NCBI RefSeq assembly: GCF_001750165.1
Contig: NZ_CP015411.1
Location: forward strand, 2,446,001-2,510,000
Reading direction: 5' to 3'
DNA from: Pseudoalteromonas luteoviolacea
GTDB lineage: Bacteria; Pseudomonadota; Gammaproteobacteria; Enterobacterales; Alteromonadaceae
Length of the DNA: 64,000 nucleotides
Shown here: piece by piece, positions 44,519 to 53,301 of the stretch
Layout: each line of letters starts with the position of its first letter
How positions within the stretch are numbered: the first letter of the stretch is position 1
Position numbers and translations under genes: made by a program
The notes under the pieces: model-generated
Told to the model about the DNA's origin: nothing
What the model saw: only the letters and a program-made list of their open reading frames with translations
Database searches by the model: none

Positions 44519-44881
44519 TCAGGTCTGATCTCGACAAACTCCCATTGAATAAACTCTATAGCCCACAATGGCTTGCTCGTTCAATTCGTCAATACTAAAA
44601 GATACGGAGATATAACATTTGGGGTCAGTTATACTAGGAATTGTATCGAGTTGGGCAATGTGAAATACGGACAGGTCAAATCTCATCTCGACGCCTTCCT
44701 GTTTGAACCAGTCACTTAACTCGTTTACATCACTAGACTTTTGAATTTGTTCATCTATTTTTGACTTCCACTCCGACTCAACTGCCTTCGCTTTTTCAAA
44801 ATCAAACCCCATGAAATTGCTGTTGTCTGAACAAGCTATCAATAGTGTAAAAATATACAAAATCAAAAAACTAAATCGCAC
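44519..44881 (-). CDS. Small lipoprotein, cargo gene
   Basis: A 120-residue protein with a lipoprotein signal (hydrophobic FLILYIFTLLIAC with the lipobox Cys at about residue 17). The mature part is acidic and has two further cysteines near the C-terminus. Phage-encoded small lipoproteins often block superinfection at the outer membrane or periplasm, which is the likely role here, but the family is not recognised. It sits on the opposite strand between the two copies of the tail-gene start. Confidence 0.65.
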   Translation of the reverse strand: MRFSFLILYIFTLLIACSDNSNFMGFDFEKAKAVESEWKSKIDEQIQKSSDVNELSDWFKQEGVEMRFDLSVFHIAQLDTIPSITDPKCYISVSFSIDELNEQAIVGYRVYSMGVCRDQT

Positions 44882-44926
44882 TTCATTATCCTTATAAATC
44901 TACTTCTGCGAACTACTCAGCTTATA

Positions 44927-44946
44927 GTAAAACATTTTACACCTAA
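44927..44946 (+). promoter_or_regulatory. Putative late-promoter dyad, tail-tip operon
   Basis: GTAAAACATTTTACACCTAA, 59 bases before the tail gene start, with TTTCCCGC and a T-rich possible -10 (CTAATTTTTT) after it. Same element as at 18,321 (other strand) and 33,825. It would allow the tail-tip genes to be expressed despite the cargo inserted upstream. Confidence 0.7.
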
Positions 44947-45005
44947 TTTCCCGCTCCTAATTTTTTAAACTCGCTCACACAGTAAAACAAAGAGCGATAA
45001 AAAAT

Positions 45006-45611
45006 ATGGAGCACCTTCCCCTACCTAAGCCCCCAAAAAGCTGTGTTTTTCGGCTGGTTCCCAATAGTCATTTGCACGTGAGTAAAACCAATAATGCCTC
45101 TGAGGTGTATGACCTTGAGGGCGCATACTGGGAGTTTGAGATTGAGCTTGCCAATGTGTCTGAGTCTGATGCCTTGGCGTTGGATGCGTTCTTGGCCAGG
45201 TGTCGTGGTGCCGTTGGCAAGTTTTTGTGTTTTGATTATCGGTTTTTACAAGATGACTTGGACAGTTTTGCCCGGGTTACTGCGTCATATCAAGACGGTA
45301 ATTTGCTTAAAGTGGCTGGTTTGCCTGTCAATTCAGAGTATGCCAAAGCCGGCAATCGCATTCAGATAGGTACGGGTGAAAACGCCGAGCTTAAGATTCT
45401 TACTTCGGATGTGGTGGTTGATAGCCACGGCGAGTGTGAGCTTGAGTTTGAATCGCCTATGCGCCAAATCCCAGCGAGCAATACCCCTGTGTATTTTAAG
45501 CGCCCTGCTGGCGTGTTTCGCCTTTTGAATAACAAGCAAGGGTTGGCTGAAGCCAAGGTTAAAAATGGCTTTGTGACCTCATGGAAAATCAAAGGTCGGG
45601 AGGCGTTCTAA
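45006..45611 (+). CDS. Tail assembly protein (distal tail-like)
   Basis: A 201-residue protein after the tape measure in order, beta-rich (YDLEGAYWEFEIELANVSES), with ALDAFLARCRGAVGKFLCFD, a segment seen in phage proteins of the distal-tail type in B3/D3112-like phages. It probably joins tube and tip. Its stop overlaps the next start. Confidence 0.65.
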   Translation: MEHLPLPKPPKSCVFRLVPNSHLHVSKTNNASEVYDLEGAYWEFEIELANVSESDALALDAFLARCRGAVGKFLCFDYRFLQDDLDSFARVTASYQDGNLLKVAGLPVNSEYAKAGNRIQIGTGENAELKILTSDVVVDSHGECELEFESPMRQIPASNTPVYFKRPAGVFRLLNNKQGLAEAKVKNGFVTSWKIKGREAF

Positions 45612-46198
45612 TGGAGGCATTAAATTCTGCTTTGGTGGCCGAGCTTGCCAATTGCCGCCCCCGCTACTTTGTGCGCTTGGCGTTTAAAAGTGGCGATGTG
45701 TTATTACATACCGGTGTGGGCCAGCGCCGATTCTTAGGTTACACCTGGCATGGTTTAGGGATGCTTGGGCGTATAGGTGAAATCCCCGCAAATGATAAAA
45801 ACGATGCGGCGCGCATTCGCTTAACGTTGCACACCCAAAATGAAACTGTGTTAGCTGAAGTCGCCGAGAATGACCCCATTGGTGTGGGCGTTGAAATCTA
45901 TCTTGCCACGGTCGACACACATTATCGTGTTAATCAGTCTCAACTATTAGAAAGCGGCTATATCGTGGCGTGTGATGTAGAGCGCGGCCAAGTCAGTAAA
46001 GTGAGCTTGTCAGTGGCTGGCGAGTCTGAGCGTTGGAAGCAATCGCGTTTGCATCAACGCTGGAACCATGCGACGCAAACCGCGTTATATCCAGACGACA
46101 TGTTTTTTAATGAGCATGCTGAAGCCACAGGGACTTTACTCCCAGACACACAACCTGGTTATCCAATTGGTGGGAGGGATGGCCATGCACTGCCCTAG
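45611..46198 (+). CDS. Tail tip protein, DUF2163-like
   Basis: A 195-residue protein. MEALNSALVAELANCRPRYF at the start and the repeated strands FLGYTWHGLGMLGRIGEIP resemble DUF2163-type phage baseplate proteins. A C-terminal region SLSVAGESERWKQSRLHQRW also fits. ATG 45,611 is chosen over an upstream in-frame start; GGGAGG lies ten bases before it. It ends 14 bases into the NlpC-like gene. Confidence 0.65.
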   Translation: MEALNSALVAELANCRPRYFVRLAFKSGDVLLHTGVGQRRFLGYTWHGLGMLGRIGEIPANDKNDAARIRLTLHTQNETVLAEVAENDPIGVGVEIYLATVDTHYRVNQSQLLESGYIVACDVERGQVSKVSLSVAGESERWKQSRLHQRWNHATQTALYPDDMFFNEHAEATGTLLPDTQPGYPIGGRDGHALP

Positions 46199-46625
46199 TT
46201 ACCGCCCAATTATACTCCAACGCTATCTAGATTCATGCGAAAACACCCCGTTTGCATGGGGCAAATTCGATTGCTGCTTGTTTGTGGCCGATTGGCTCCT
46301 TGCCCGAAATGGTGTCGATGTTGCGCAAGGCTTTCGGGGTCACTACAGCACCGCCATTGGCGCAAAACGACGTTTAACTCGCTTAGGATTTAATAGTATT
46401 GAAAGTGTGTTTAAACACCATTTAAAGCCCATTGAAACATCCTATGCGCAGCGCGGTGATATTGCGTTGGTTGAATATGAGGGTGAATTGATAGGTGGCA
46501 TCGTTGGTCTTGGCTATGTCTATTGCGTTACTAATATCGGTTTAAGCGCACTGGAAATGAGCGCGGTCAGTTTTTGCTTTTCTCAGGAGTTGCCTAAGTC
46601 TACGGGTGAGGTGCGCAATGGGTAA
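46185..46625 (+). CDS. NlpC/P60-like tail peptidase (DUF6950-like)
   Basis: A 146-residue protein with WGKFDCCLFVADWL (catalytic Cys region, about residue 28) and later GDIALVEYEGELIGGIVGL, in the manner of phage NlpC/P60-like cell wall peptidases of the tail tip. It would open peptidoglycan at infection. A His around RGHYSTAIGAKRR may complete the site. ATG 46,185 has GGGAGGG seven bases upstream. Overlaps the J-like gene. Confidence 0.65.
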   Translation: MHCPSYRPIILQRYLDSCENTPFAWGKFDCCLFVADWLLARNGVDVAQGFRGHYSTAIGAKRRLTRLGFNSIESVFKHHLKPIETSYAQRGDIALVEYEGELIGGIVGLGYVYCVTNIGLSALEMSAVSFCFSQELPKSTGEVRNG

Positions 46626-49600
46626 AGTTGTCGATGTTGTCAAAGATATAGCAGATCCCTTTGGTCTCGTTGAGAAAGTCTGGGATGAAACCGTTGGGGC
46701 ACTCTGGGACAGTATGAGCCCAGAGATACCCGAAGAAGACTATGCAACGCTGGCAAAAGGGCTGCAAAAAGGCATTGACCAGCCGCGCCGTATTACCTTT
46801 GGGCGTGACCGCGTTGGGGGTGTGATTGCGCACCAAGCCACAGTCGAGCGCGATGAAAAAAAGTGGGTGCAGTTGATTGTGTTAATTAACGGTGCGCCCA
46901 TCGATGCGTTAGAAGACGTGTATATTGCCAATAAGCCGTTATCGGACTACCCAGCCGAGAGTTGGGACTATGCATTGTCTGATGGCAATCACACATCCGC
47001 CAACAATAAAGCTGTGTCTAAAATGGCGGGTTGGACCAGTAAACATGTGGGTTATGGTCAGGCACATGTATTCATTGAGCTTGAGAACAACCGCGAGGTG
47101 TTCCCCGATGGCATTTCCGATTGCGAATTTTTAATTCGCGGTTCGCGTATTTGGGACCCCCGTGATAGTGAGCAAGACCCCGATGATAAGAGCACATGGG
47201 CATGGACGCAAAATGCCGTGCTGTGCGCCCTGCACTACATTCGTTTTTATGGGGCTCATGAAGTGCCCTATCATCGCATTCCGCTTAATTGGTGGGTAGC
47301 GGCAGCCAATGTCTGTGATGAAAACGCCGTCTATCAAGACAACGATGGCGTTGATAGGTATGAGCCGCGCTACACGTGCAACGGGACTTTTCGCTTTACC
47401 AGTAAGCCCATAGAAGTACTTGGACAATTAGAGCGCTGCTTTGCAGGAAAAATCTTTAGGCAAATGGGCCAATGGTTTGTGCGCGTTGGTGCCTGGTATG
47501 GCAACCCCACGTATACGATTGGCCAATCGGATGTGATGGGCAACGTTAAAATCAAGTGGCATGCGGACCTACGTGATAGAGCCAATATTGTCCGTGCTAC
47601 TTTTACCGACCCTAATCAGCATTATGAGCGCACCGATGCACCGCCTGTGCGTGCTGAGGGTTATATCGAAAAAGACAATCAACCATTAGAGACCACGATT
47701 TCATTGCCTTTTGTGCGCAGTGCGACAGCGGCACAGCGCTTGGCAACCATTCACCTTGAGCAAACCCGCCTCGGCTCAATCGAACTCCCCCTCAAACACA
47801 AAGCTTTGCGCGCCGCAGTGGGTCGTACGGTATATGTGGATTTACCCAACGAGCGCATCAATAAAAAAGTCTATCGTGTTGTCGCAAGGCGCTTTCGGCT
47901 TGATGGGGGAATAACGCTGACGTGTGTGGAAGACAGCCCGCTTTTATGGGCTGATGATTTAGTGCCTGGTGCGTCTGATCTAACGCCAAATAGCGATTAC
48001 GTCATTGGCAAACCTTCCCCAATTGAGCAAGCACGTGTTGAGGTTGATGGAGATGGCAATGGCATTGTGAAATGGACCCACCCCGCTCCGCTGGCAGTGC
48101 ATGAGTTTGATGTGGAGTTTTATAGTGATAATGATACGCGCGTGTATAAAGAGTCTGTGACCTACACGCAAATTGTTATTCCCAAACTCGCTCTTGGTAC
48201 ATACACCGCTAAAGTATTTGCGAAAAACATATTCGGCCAGCGCTCCCCATCTGTTGCCATTCAGTTTACTGTTTCAGCACCAACCGAACCTGTGCTGTCT
48301 TATGTCGCAGATTATAACCAAATTACGCTTACCGCCACTATACCCGCTATTGGGATAGGCACCCAGTTTGAGTGGCAGTTCTTGGGCTCCAATGAAGCAC
48401 CTCAGCAAAGTGACACGGCATTTGCGCAAATCTACAACCGCATTGGCTTGCAGCCGATGACCGAGTATCACTTTCAATGTCGTGCAGTAAACCACATCGG
48501 TAACAGTGACTGGGTGCAGATAGCTGTCTCAACAACGGATGTAGACTTAACCGAGTTTATTAATGACATGCCACTGGCGAAGTTAAGCCAAGAGGCCCAA
48601 GACCTCATCAACGACTTGAACACCCAAGTTGATAGATTAAGGCCTGAAACCGAGAACAACCTGCCCTCGCTTGTTGCCAAAAACATCGAGCAAATACAGG
48701 GCTTGGAAGATGTCACCAAGGTTTTAGATGGCTCGATTGTCGATGGCATTCCCACTCAAATTGCGCTGAATAAAATCAAACTCGATGAAACAGCGTTGGC
48801 TGTTACTGACATGCAAAAAAGCGTGTTTGATGTCACGGCTGGTTACACCAACTTTCGTCATGAGTACGAACGACGCACGCTTAATAATGAGCGTTTAATT
48901 GATGCCGCCGTATTTGTCGATGCCGAGTCTGGCACCATTGTGAATCGGGCGTTTTCTTATACCGACACGCAATTCAGTGAAGCGGTTTCTTTGGTAGATG
49001 GTGTCCACGCACGCATCAATTTTGAGTCCCGTCGCATAAAACAGACTGAAGAAAAGCTCGTTGACGCCACAGCGCAAATCGAGCTGCAGGCAGGCCAAAT
49101 TACACAGCGTGCAACTCATACCGAAGTCGACGCCCATATTGCCGGCGCTATATCAGCCTTAACGCCTGCATACAGCTGGCAGTTTAACAGCGGCGCTGAG
49201 GGGTTTGTAGGGTTCGAAAGCCATCATGCGTTAGGGTATTTGGTGTGTAAAAATACGTTAAATAGCCCTGCTATTTCTCTGGATACAGTCGATAACCCCA
49301 TGTTTAGAGTGCGCGTGCGTAAACATCAAAACAGCACCTGGCTAGGGCATATCCAATTCAATGGCGGTACCTTGTTCCTGCCCGAGCCAATAAGTGATGA
49401 TTGGGAGGTCATTCAAGTAGACGCGACAGGTACTGCAGGCTATAGCGGCATTATCACTTGGCTTCAGTTTTCACTGGGCCACTGCGATATCGACTTTATT
49501 GAAATCGGTAAGCGCGGGGCAAACGATTTAGCCCTATCAGACATCACAAGTCGCACGACCACCATCGAACAAGAGTTAGATGCCGGTACAGGTCGCATGG

Positions 49601-52600
49601 GCCAATATGCAACAACGGCTTGGGTATCAAATCAAGGCTTTCAAACTCAAAGCAACGTACAAACACTCATAGATTCATTTAACACGCAATACAGTATCAG
49701 TGCCGTGCTACAGCAGCTCAACGACAATGACGTCATCGTCAAAGCCAATGCGGCGCAAACTTGGATTGATGGCGCAAATTCAGCGATACGCAGCCAAGTC
49801 ATTGGCTATTTAAATGAAGAGGATGGGGTTAACCAAAAGCTCGCTACGGCCGAGCAAAACATAGATGCGTTAGCCGGAGAAGTTCAGCAATCAGTCACTC
49901 AAATCCAAGGCATTCAGCTTGATTTAGCCGACAAAGATTTAAATCAGGTATTAGATGCGTACAACCAACTCCTGCGCGACAACGCGCTAGCAGAGCAGTC
50001 TATCACCCTCGCTCATGCTGAAGATAAACTCGCTGCAGTCACAGACGAGGTAAGCGCCCTATCCTCACAATCTACCAAACTGATTGCGTTGCATAATCAA
50101 AGTGCCGCGAGTATTGATATTCTCGGTAGCGCTTTTGCCAATGAGCGCCAATCAAGTGCTGAGCGCACAGAAACACTGCGCGCTGAAATAAGCGATGAAA
50201 GCCAAAGGTCTATTGCTGAAGCCAAAGAATTTACCCGTGCCATCACCGGGTATTGTGTGGATAGCGATGGCAATCGAGTTGATATTGAAGATGCCTCCGA
50301 CTGTGAATTAGCTGGCCACACGTGGGTAGATGGTCCCGTCGTCGAGCGCTCAATGAACTTGGCAACGCTGATGGTCGATGGCCGAGGCTATCAAACATCT
50401 AGCCAAGTCAACCAGGCGATTAGCACTTTTGATGCGGCTTACGGAGTCACTACAGCGCTACAGTCATTTTACGACAATGGCACACTTGAAAAAGCCAATG
50501 CCGCAGAGCGTTTTATCGCGGGTGCTGCCGGTTACATCAAAGACCAAATCACGGTGTTTAATGCGCAAGAGGGTGGTGTTGATGAGCAGTTCGCAAACGT
50601 ATCGAGCACACTCGATGCCATTCAAGGCGAGATAAACCGTAATATCGTGCAAGTGCAAGGCCTGCAACTGGGAGCGGATGCGAAAAGTCTCGATGAAGTT
50701 ATCACGGCGTATAACGCATTACTTCAAAACAACGAGCTGCAGCAATTAGATATCAAACTTGCCTTGGCCCAAGACCAACTAAAAGCCACTACTAGTGAAC
50801 TTGAAAGCGTGGCCAGTTTTACACTAGAGCTAGGTGCCATACATCAGCAAAACAATGCAATTATCACATCCGTCGCTAAAGCATTTGCCAACGAACGCCA
50901 AGCCAGTGTCTTGCGTGATGAACGCTTTGCGGCTTTCACCCAATCAACACAAGCTGCGTTTAGTGACGTAACCGAAGCCGTTGCTGACATAGACCACGCA
51001 AACCTTGTACGCGACCAAGTATTCACGGCATTTGCTGCAAACACAGAGACTGCATTTCAAGAAACGACTCATCTTATTTCCAACCTTGATTCAGCGATGG
51101 CCACGCAACGCCAAGACTTGGTTGCCAAAATCGAGCAAGGCGACACGTCAACTTTAGCAAACGCAATAATTTATACACGCGCTGCTGTGGGTTATTGCAT
51201 CGATGCACAAGGGAATATCACGAACGAAACAGATGCCACCCTCTGTGTTGATGCAGGCAATAGTTGGGTTGACGGGCCACTCGCTGAGTTTATTCGCAAG
51301 CTACAAATTGAAAACGCCAGCGGTGACAAAGTCAGCATTTCTGATATTCGTCAAGCATTTGAAACACAAGATGGCCGACTTATCGCCCGTGGCGGGTTTT
51401 TGATAAACAACCAGGGTCGTGCTACTGGCGTAGTCGGTTTAAACGATGGGCAAATCGGAAATCTCGATTTAGTCGGCGATGTCATTCGTCAAGGTGTGCA
51501 AGTTGGCGAAACCTTTATCCCTACGTCATTTATTGATAACCGTGACCCGCAAAATCCAGTTCACGTATTTCGAGGTCGATTAGAACTCGGCGATTTTGTA
51601 GTTGAATCGGAGGATAGTATTCGCGGGCTCGACGGGAAAGATGGGCTACCAGGCCCGCCAGGACAAACTAAATATACCTGGATTAAATATGCTGACGATT
51701 TACACGGGAATGGCTTAAGTGATAGCCCAGAAGGCAAAGACTATATTGGCCTTGCCCACAATCAATTTACGCATATCGAATCAAACGACCCAAGCGACTA
51801 CTCCTGGTCAAAAATCAAAGGCGAGCAAGGCAATCAAGGCATCCCAGGCGACAAAGGGGAAGATGGTAAAACGCTATATACGTGGGTTGCGTACAGCGAC
51901 AATGTCAATGGCGCAAATATGTACCAAACACCAAGAGATTCAACTGAGTACATTGGGATCGCAAACAACAAAACAACGGCGACTGAGTCGACAAACCCTG
52001 CCGACTACCATTGGTCGAAAATCAAAGGCGCAGATGGGACCGATGGTGTGCCTGGTGACAAGGGAGAAGATGGCCAAACCCTATATACGTGGATAGCTTA
52101 CAGCGATAGCGCCAATGGCGCGAACATGTATCAAATCCCAAGAGGATCGACTGAATACATAGGTATCGCTAACAACAAAATTACAGCGACTGAATCTACA
52201 AACCCTGCTGAGTATTTATGGGCAAAGTTTAAGGGCGCACAAGGCGTCCCAGGCGATAAAGGAGACAAAGGGGATAAAGGTAGCTCAGGCACTTCAGGGG
52301 CTCGTGGGGCTGGGCGATTTATTACATCTACAACAGCAGGAAATTGGTCTGACTCAGTGGCGCGAGCCGCATGCTCAGGTGGTTATGCAGTCATAAACGA
52401 TGTTGTCACAATATACAAAAGCAGCGACCCAAAAGTACAGACTACCAAGCGTTTTTCAGGAAGTAGATGGGAAAGCTTCGCACTGCATGTGCACGGTAGT
52501 CAGCTTGTGGAAGGTACCATCATTGCTGACGGACTTGTTGCCGCGACAGGCACCATTGATGAATTAACCGCAAGTGGAAGAAAAATCAAGATTAATAATG

Positions 52601-53295
52601 ATGGCCTCACTGCCCACGCGATGACAGGCAATGGGTTTGCTTGGAATACAGACCACCAGTCAAGCTGGCCTAGCTTATTTAAATTCAATGGCAATAGCGG
52701 CTCCTCGGGTACGTTATCTGTCACTAACACTCATAACACCTTTGGCAATGCCATCACTGCTTATTCTGCAGGCCCTTATGCTGTTTATGCACAGCGTGGA
52801 GCCATAGGACCTTTTACAGGTGCTCATGATGGGCTAATTGCCAAAGGTGCCAATATAGAGACTGGCGATTTAGTGTGTGATGTCGCCTTAGTCAATATGT
52901 CCGATATTTCAAATGCTATATGCGAAATGGGCGTATCTAATCAAGCAGCACAACGCTCAGTTCGCGGAGTATTTGTATCAAGTCGCCCAATAACGACCCA
53001 ACTACCCGCTGGGCTTTCAGGGTTTAGAGGTTTTCAAAAGTTTATAGAATATAAGCATAGTCACGACATCATCGAGTTCAATGCTCTCGGTGAAGGTGTA
53101 CTCAATGTGTGTGGCCAAGGCGGCGATATTGAAGCCGGTGACTATCTCTGTTCAAGTGACATTCGTGGAAAAGCGATGCGTCAAGCAGAGCAAGACTTTG
53201 AGCGCCCCTTCACTATCGCCCAAGCTCGGCATTCAGTGACATTCACATCATCAACGCAAATTAAAAAAATCGCAGTCATCTACTTACGAGGATAA
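46618..53295 (+). CDS. Tail tip attachment protein, J-like
   Basis: A 2225-residue tip protein. The N-terminal 450 residues are the conserved baseplate hub part (RITFGRDRVGGVIAHQATVE; ELERCFAGKI-like LGQLERCFAGKIFRQMGQWF). Fibronectin type III-like domains follow (about 465-640). The middle is a long helical coil with two related modules, each ending in a GYC.D...GHTWVDGP-type segment (about 1215-1245 and 1525-1555). Near 1665 begins a collagen-like GXX tract and three copies of a module with YTWVAYSDNVNGANM. The C-terminus has a knob-like domain. It probably recognises the host surface. GTG upstream in frame is less likely than ATG 46,618 with GTGAGG before it. Confidence 0.88.
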   Translation: MGKVVDVVKDIADPFGLVEKVWDETVGALWDSMSPEIPEEDYATLAKGLQKGIDQPRRITFGRDRVGGVIAHQATVERDEKKWVQLIVLINGAPIDALEDVYIANKPLSDYPAESWDYALSDGNHTSANNKAVSKMAGWTSKHVGYGQAHVFIELENNREVFPDGISDCEFLIRGSRIWDPRDSEQDPDDKSTWAWTQNAVLCALHYIRFYGAHEVPYHRIPLNWWVAAANVCDENAVYQDNDGVDRYEPRYTCNGTFRFTSKPIEVLGQLERCFAGKIFRQMGQWFVRVGAWYGNPTYTIGQSDVMGNVKIKWHADLRDRANIVRATFTDPNQHYERTDAPPVRAEGYIEKDNQPLETTISLPFVRSATAAQRLATIHLEQTRLGSIELPLKHKALRAAVGRTVYVDLPNERINKKVYRVVARRFRLDGGITLTCVEDSPLLWADDLVPGASDLTPNSDYVIGKPSPIEQARVEVDGDGNGIVKWTHPAPLAVHEFDVEFYSDNDTRVYKESVTYTQIVIPKLALGTYTAKVFAKNIFGQRSPSVAIQFTVSAPTEPVLSYVADYNQITLTATIPAIGIGTQFEWQFLGSNEAPQQSDTAFAQIYNRIGLQPMTEYHFQCRAVNHIGNSDWVQIAVSTTDVDLTEFINDMPLAKLSQEAQDLINDLNTQVDRLRPETENNLPSLVAKNIEQIQGLEDVTKVLDGSIVDGIPTQIALNKIKLDETALAVTDMQKSVFDVTAGYTNFRHEYERRTLNNERLIDAAVFVDAESGTIVNRAFSYTDTQFSEAVSLVDGVHARINFESRRIKQTEEKLVDATAQIELQAGQITQRATHTEVDAHIAGAISALTPAYSWQFNSGAEGFVGFESHHALGYLVCKNTLNSPAISLDTVDNPMFRVRVRKHQNSTWLGHIQFNGGTLFLPEPISDDWEVIQVDATGTAGYSGIITWLQFSLGHCDIDFIEIGKRGANDLALSDITSRTTTIEQELDAGTGRMGQYATTAWVSNQGFQTQSNVQTLIDSFNTQYSISAVLQQLNDNDVIVKANAAQTWIDGANSAIRSQVIGYLNEEDGVNQKLATAEQNIDALAGEVQQSVTQIQGIQLDLADKDLNQVLDAYNQLLRDNALAEQSITLAHAEDKLAAVTDEVSALSSQSTKLIALHNQSAASIDILGSAFANERQSSAERTETLRAEISDESQRSIAEAKEFTRAITGYCVDSDGNRVDIEDASDCELAGHTWVDGPVVERSMNLATLMVDGRGYQTSSQVNQAISTFDAAYGVTTALQSFYDNGTLEKANAAERFIAGAAGYIKDQITVFNAQEGGVDEQFANVSSTLDAIQGEINRNIVQVQGLQLGADAKSLDEVITAYNALLQNNELQQLDIKLALAQDQLKATTSELESVASFTLELGAIHQQNNAIITSVAKAFANERQASVLRDERFAAFTQSTQAAFSDVTEAVADIDHANLVRDQVFTAFAANTETAFQETTHLISNLDSAMATQRQDLVAKIEQGDTSTLANAIIYTRAAVGYCIDAQGNITNETDATLCVDAGNSWVDGPLAEFIRKLQIENASGDKVSISDIRQAFETQDGRLIARGGFLINNQGRATGVVGLNDGQIGNLDLVGDVIRQGVQVGETFIPTSFIDNRDPQNPVHVFRGRLELGDFVVESEDSIRGLDGKDGLPGPPGQTKYTWIKYADDLHGNGLSDSPEGKDYIGLAHNQFTHIESNDPSDYSWSKIKGEQGNQGIPGDKGEDGKTLYTWVAYSDNVNGANMYQTPRDSTEYIGIANNKTTATESTNPADYHWSKIKGADGTDGVPGDKGEDGQTLYTWIAYSDSANGANMYQIPRGSTEYIGIANNKITATESTNPAEYLWAKFKGAQGVPGDKGDKGDKGSSGTSGARGAGRFITSTTAGNWSDSVARAACSGGYAVINDVVTIYKSSDPKVQTTKRFSGSRWESFALHVHGSQLVEGTIIADGLVAATGTIDELTASGRKIKINNDGLTAHAMTGNGFAWNTDHQSSWPSLFKFNGNSGSSGTLSVTNTHNTFGNAITAYSAGPYAVYAQRGAIGPFTGAHDGLIAKGANIETGDLVCDVALVNMSDISNAICEMGVSNQAAQRSVRGVFVSSRPITTQLPAGLSGFRGFQKFIEYKHSHDIIEFNALGEGVLNVCGQGGDIEAGDYLCSSDIRGKAMRQAEQDFERPFTIAQARHSVTFTSSTQIKKIAVIYLRG

Positions 53296-53301
53296 TAAAA
53301 A

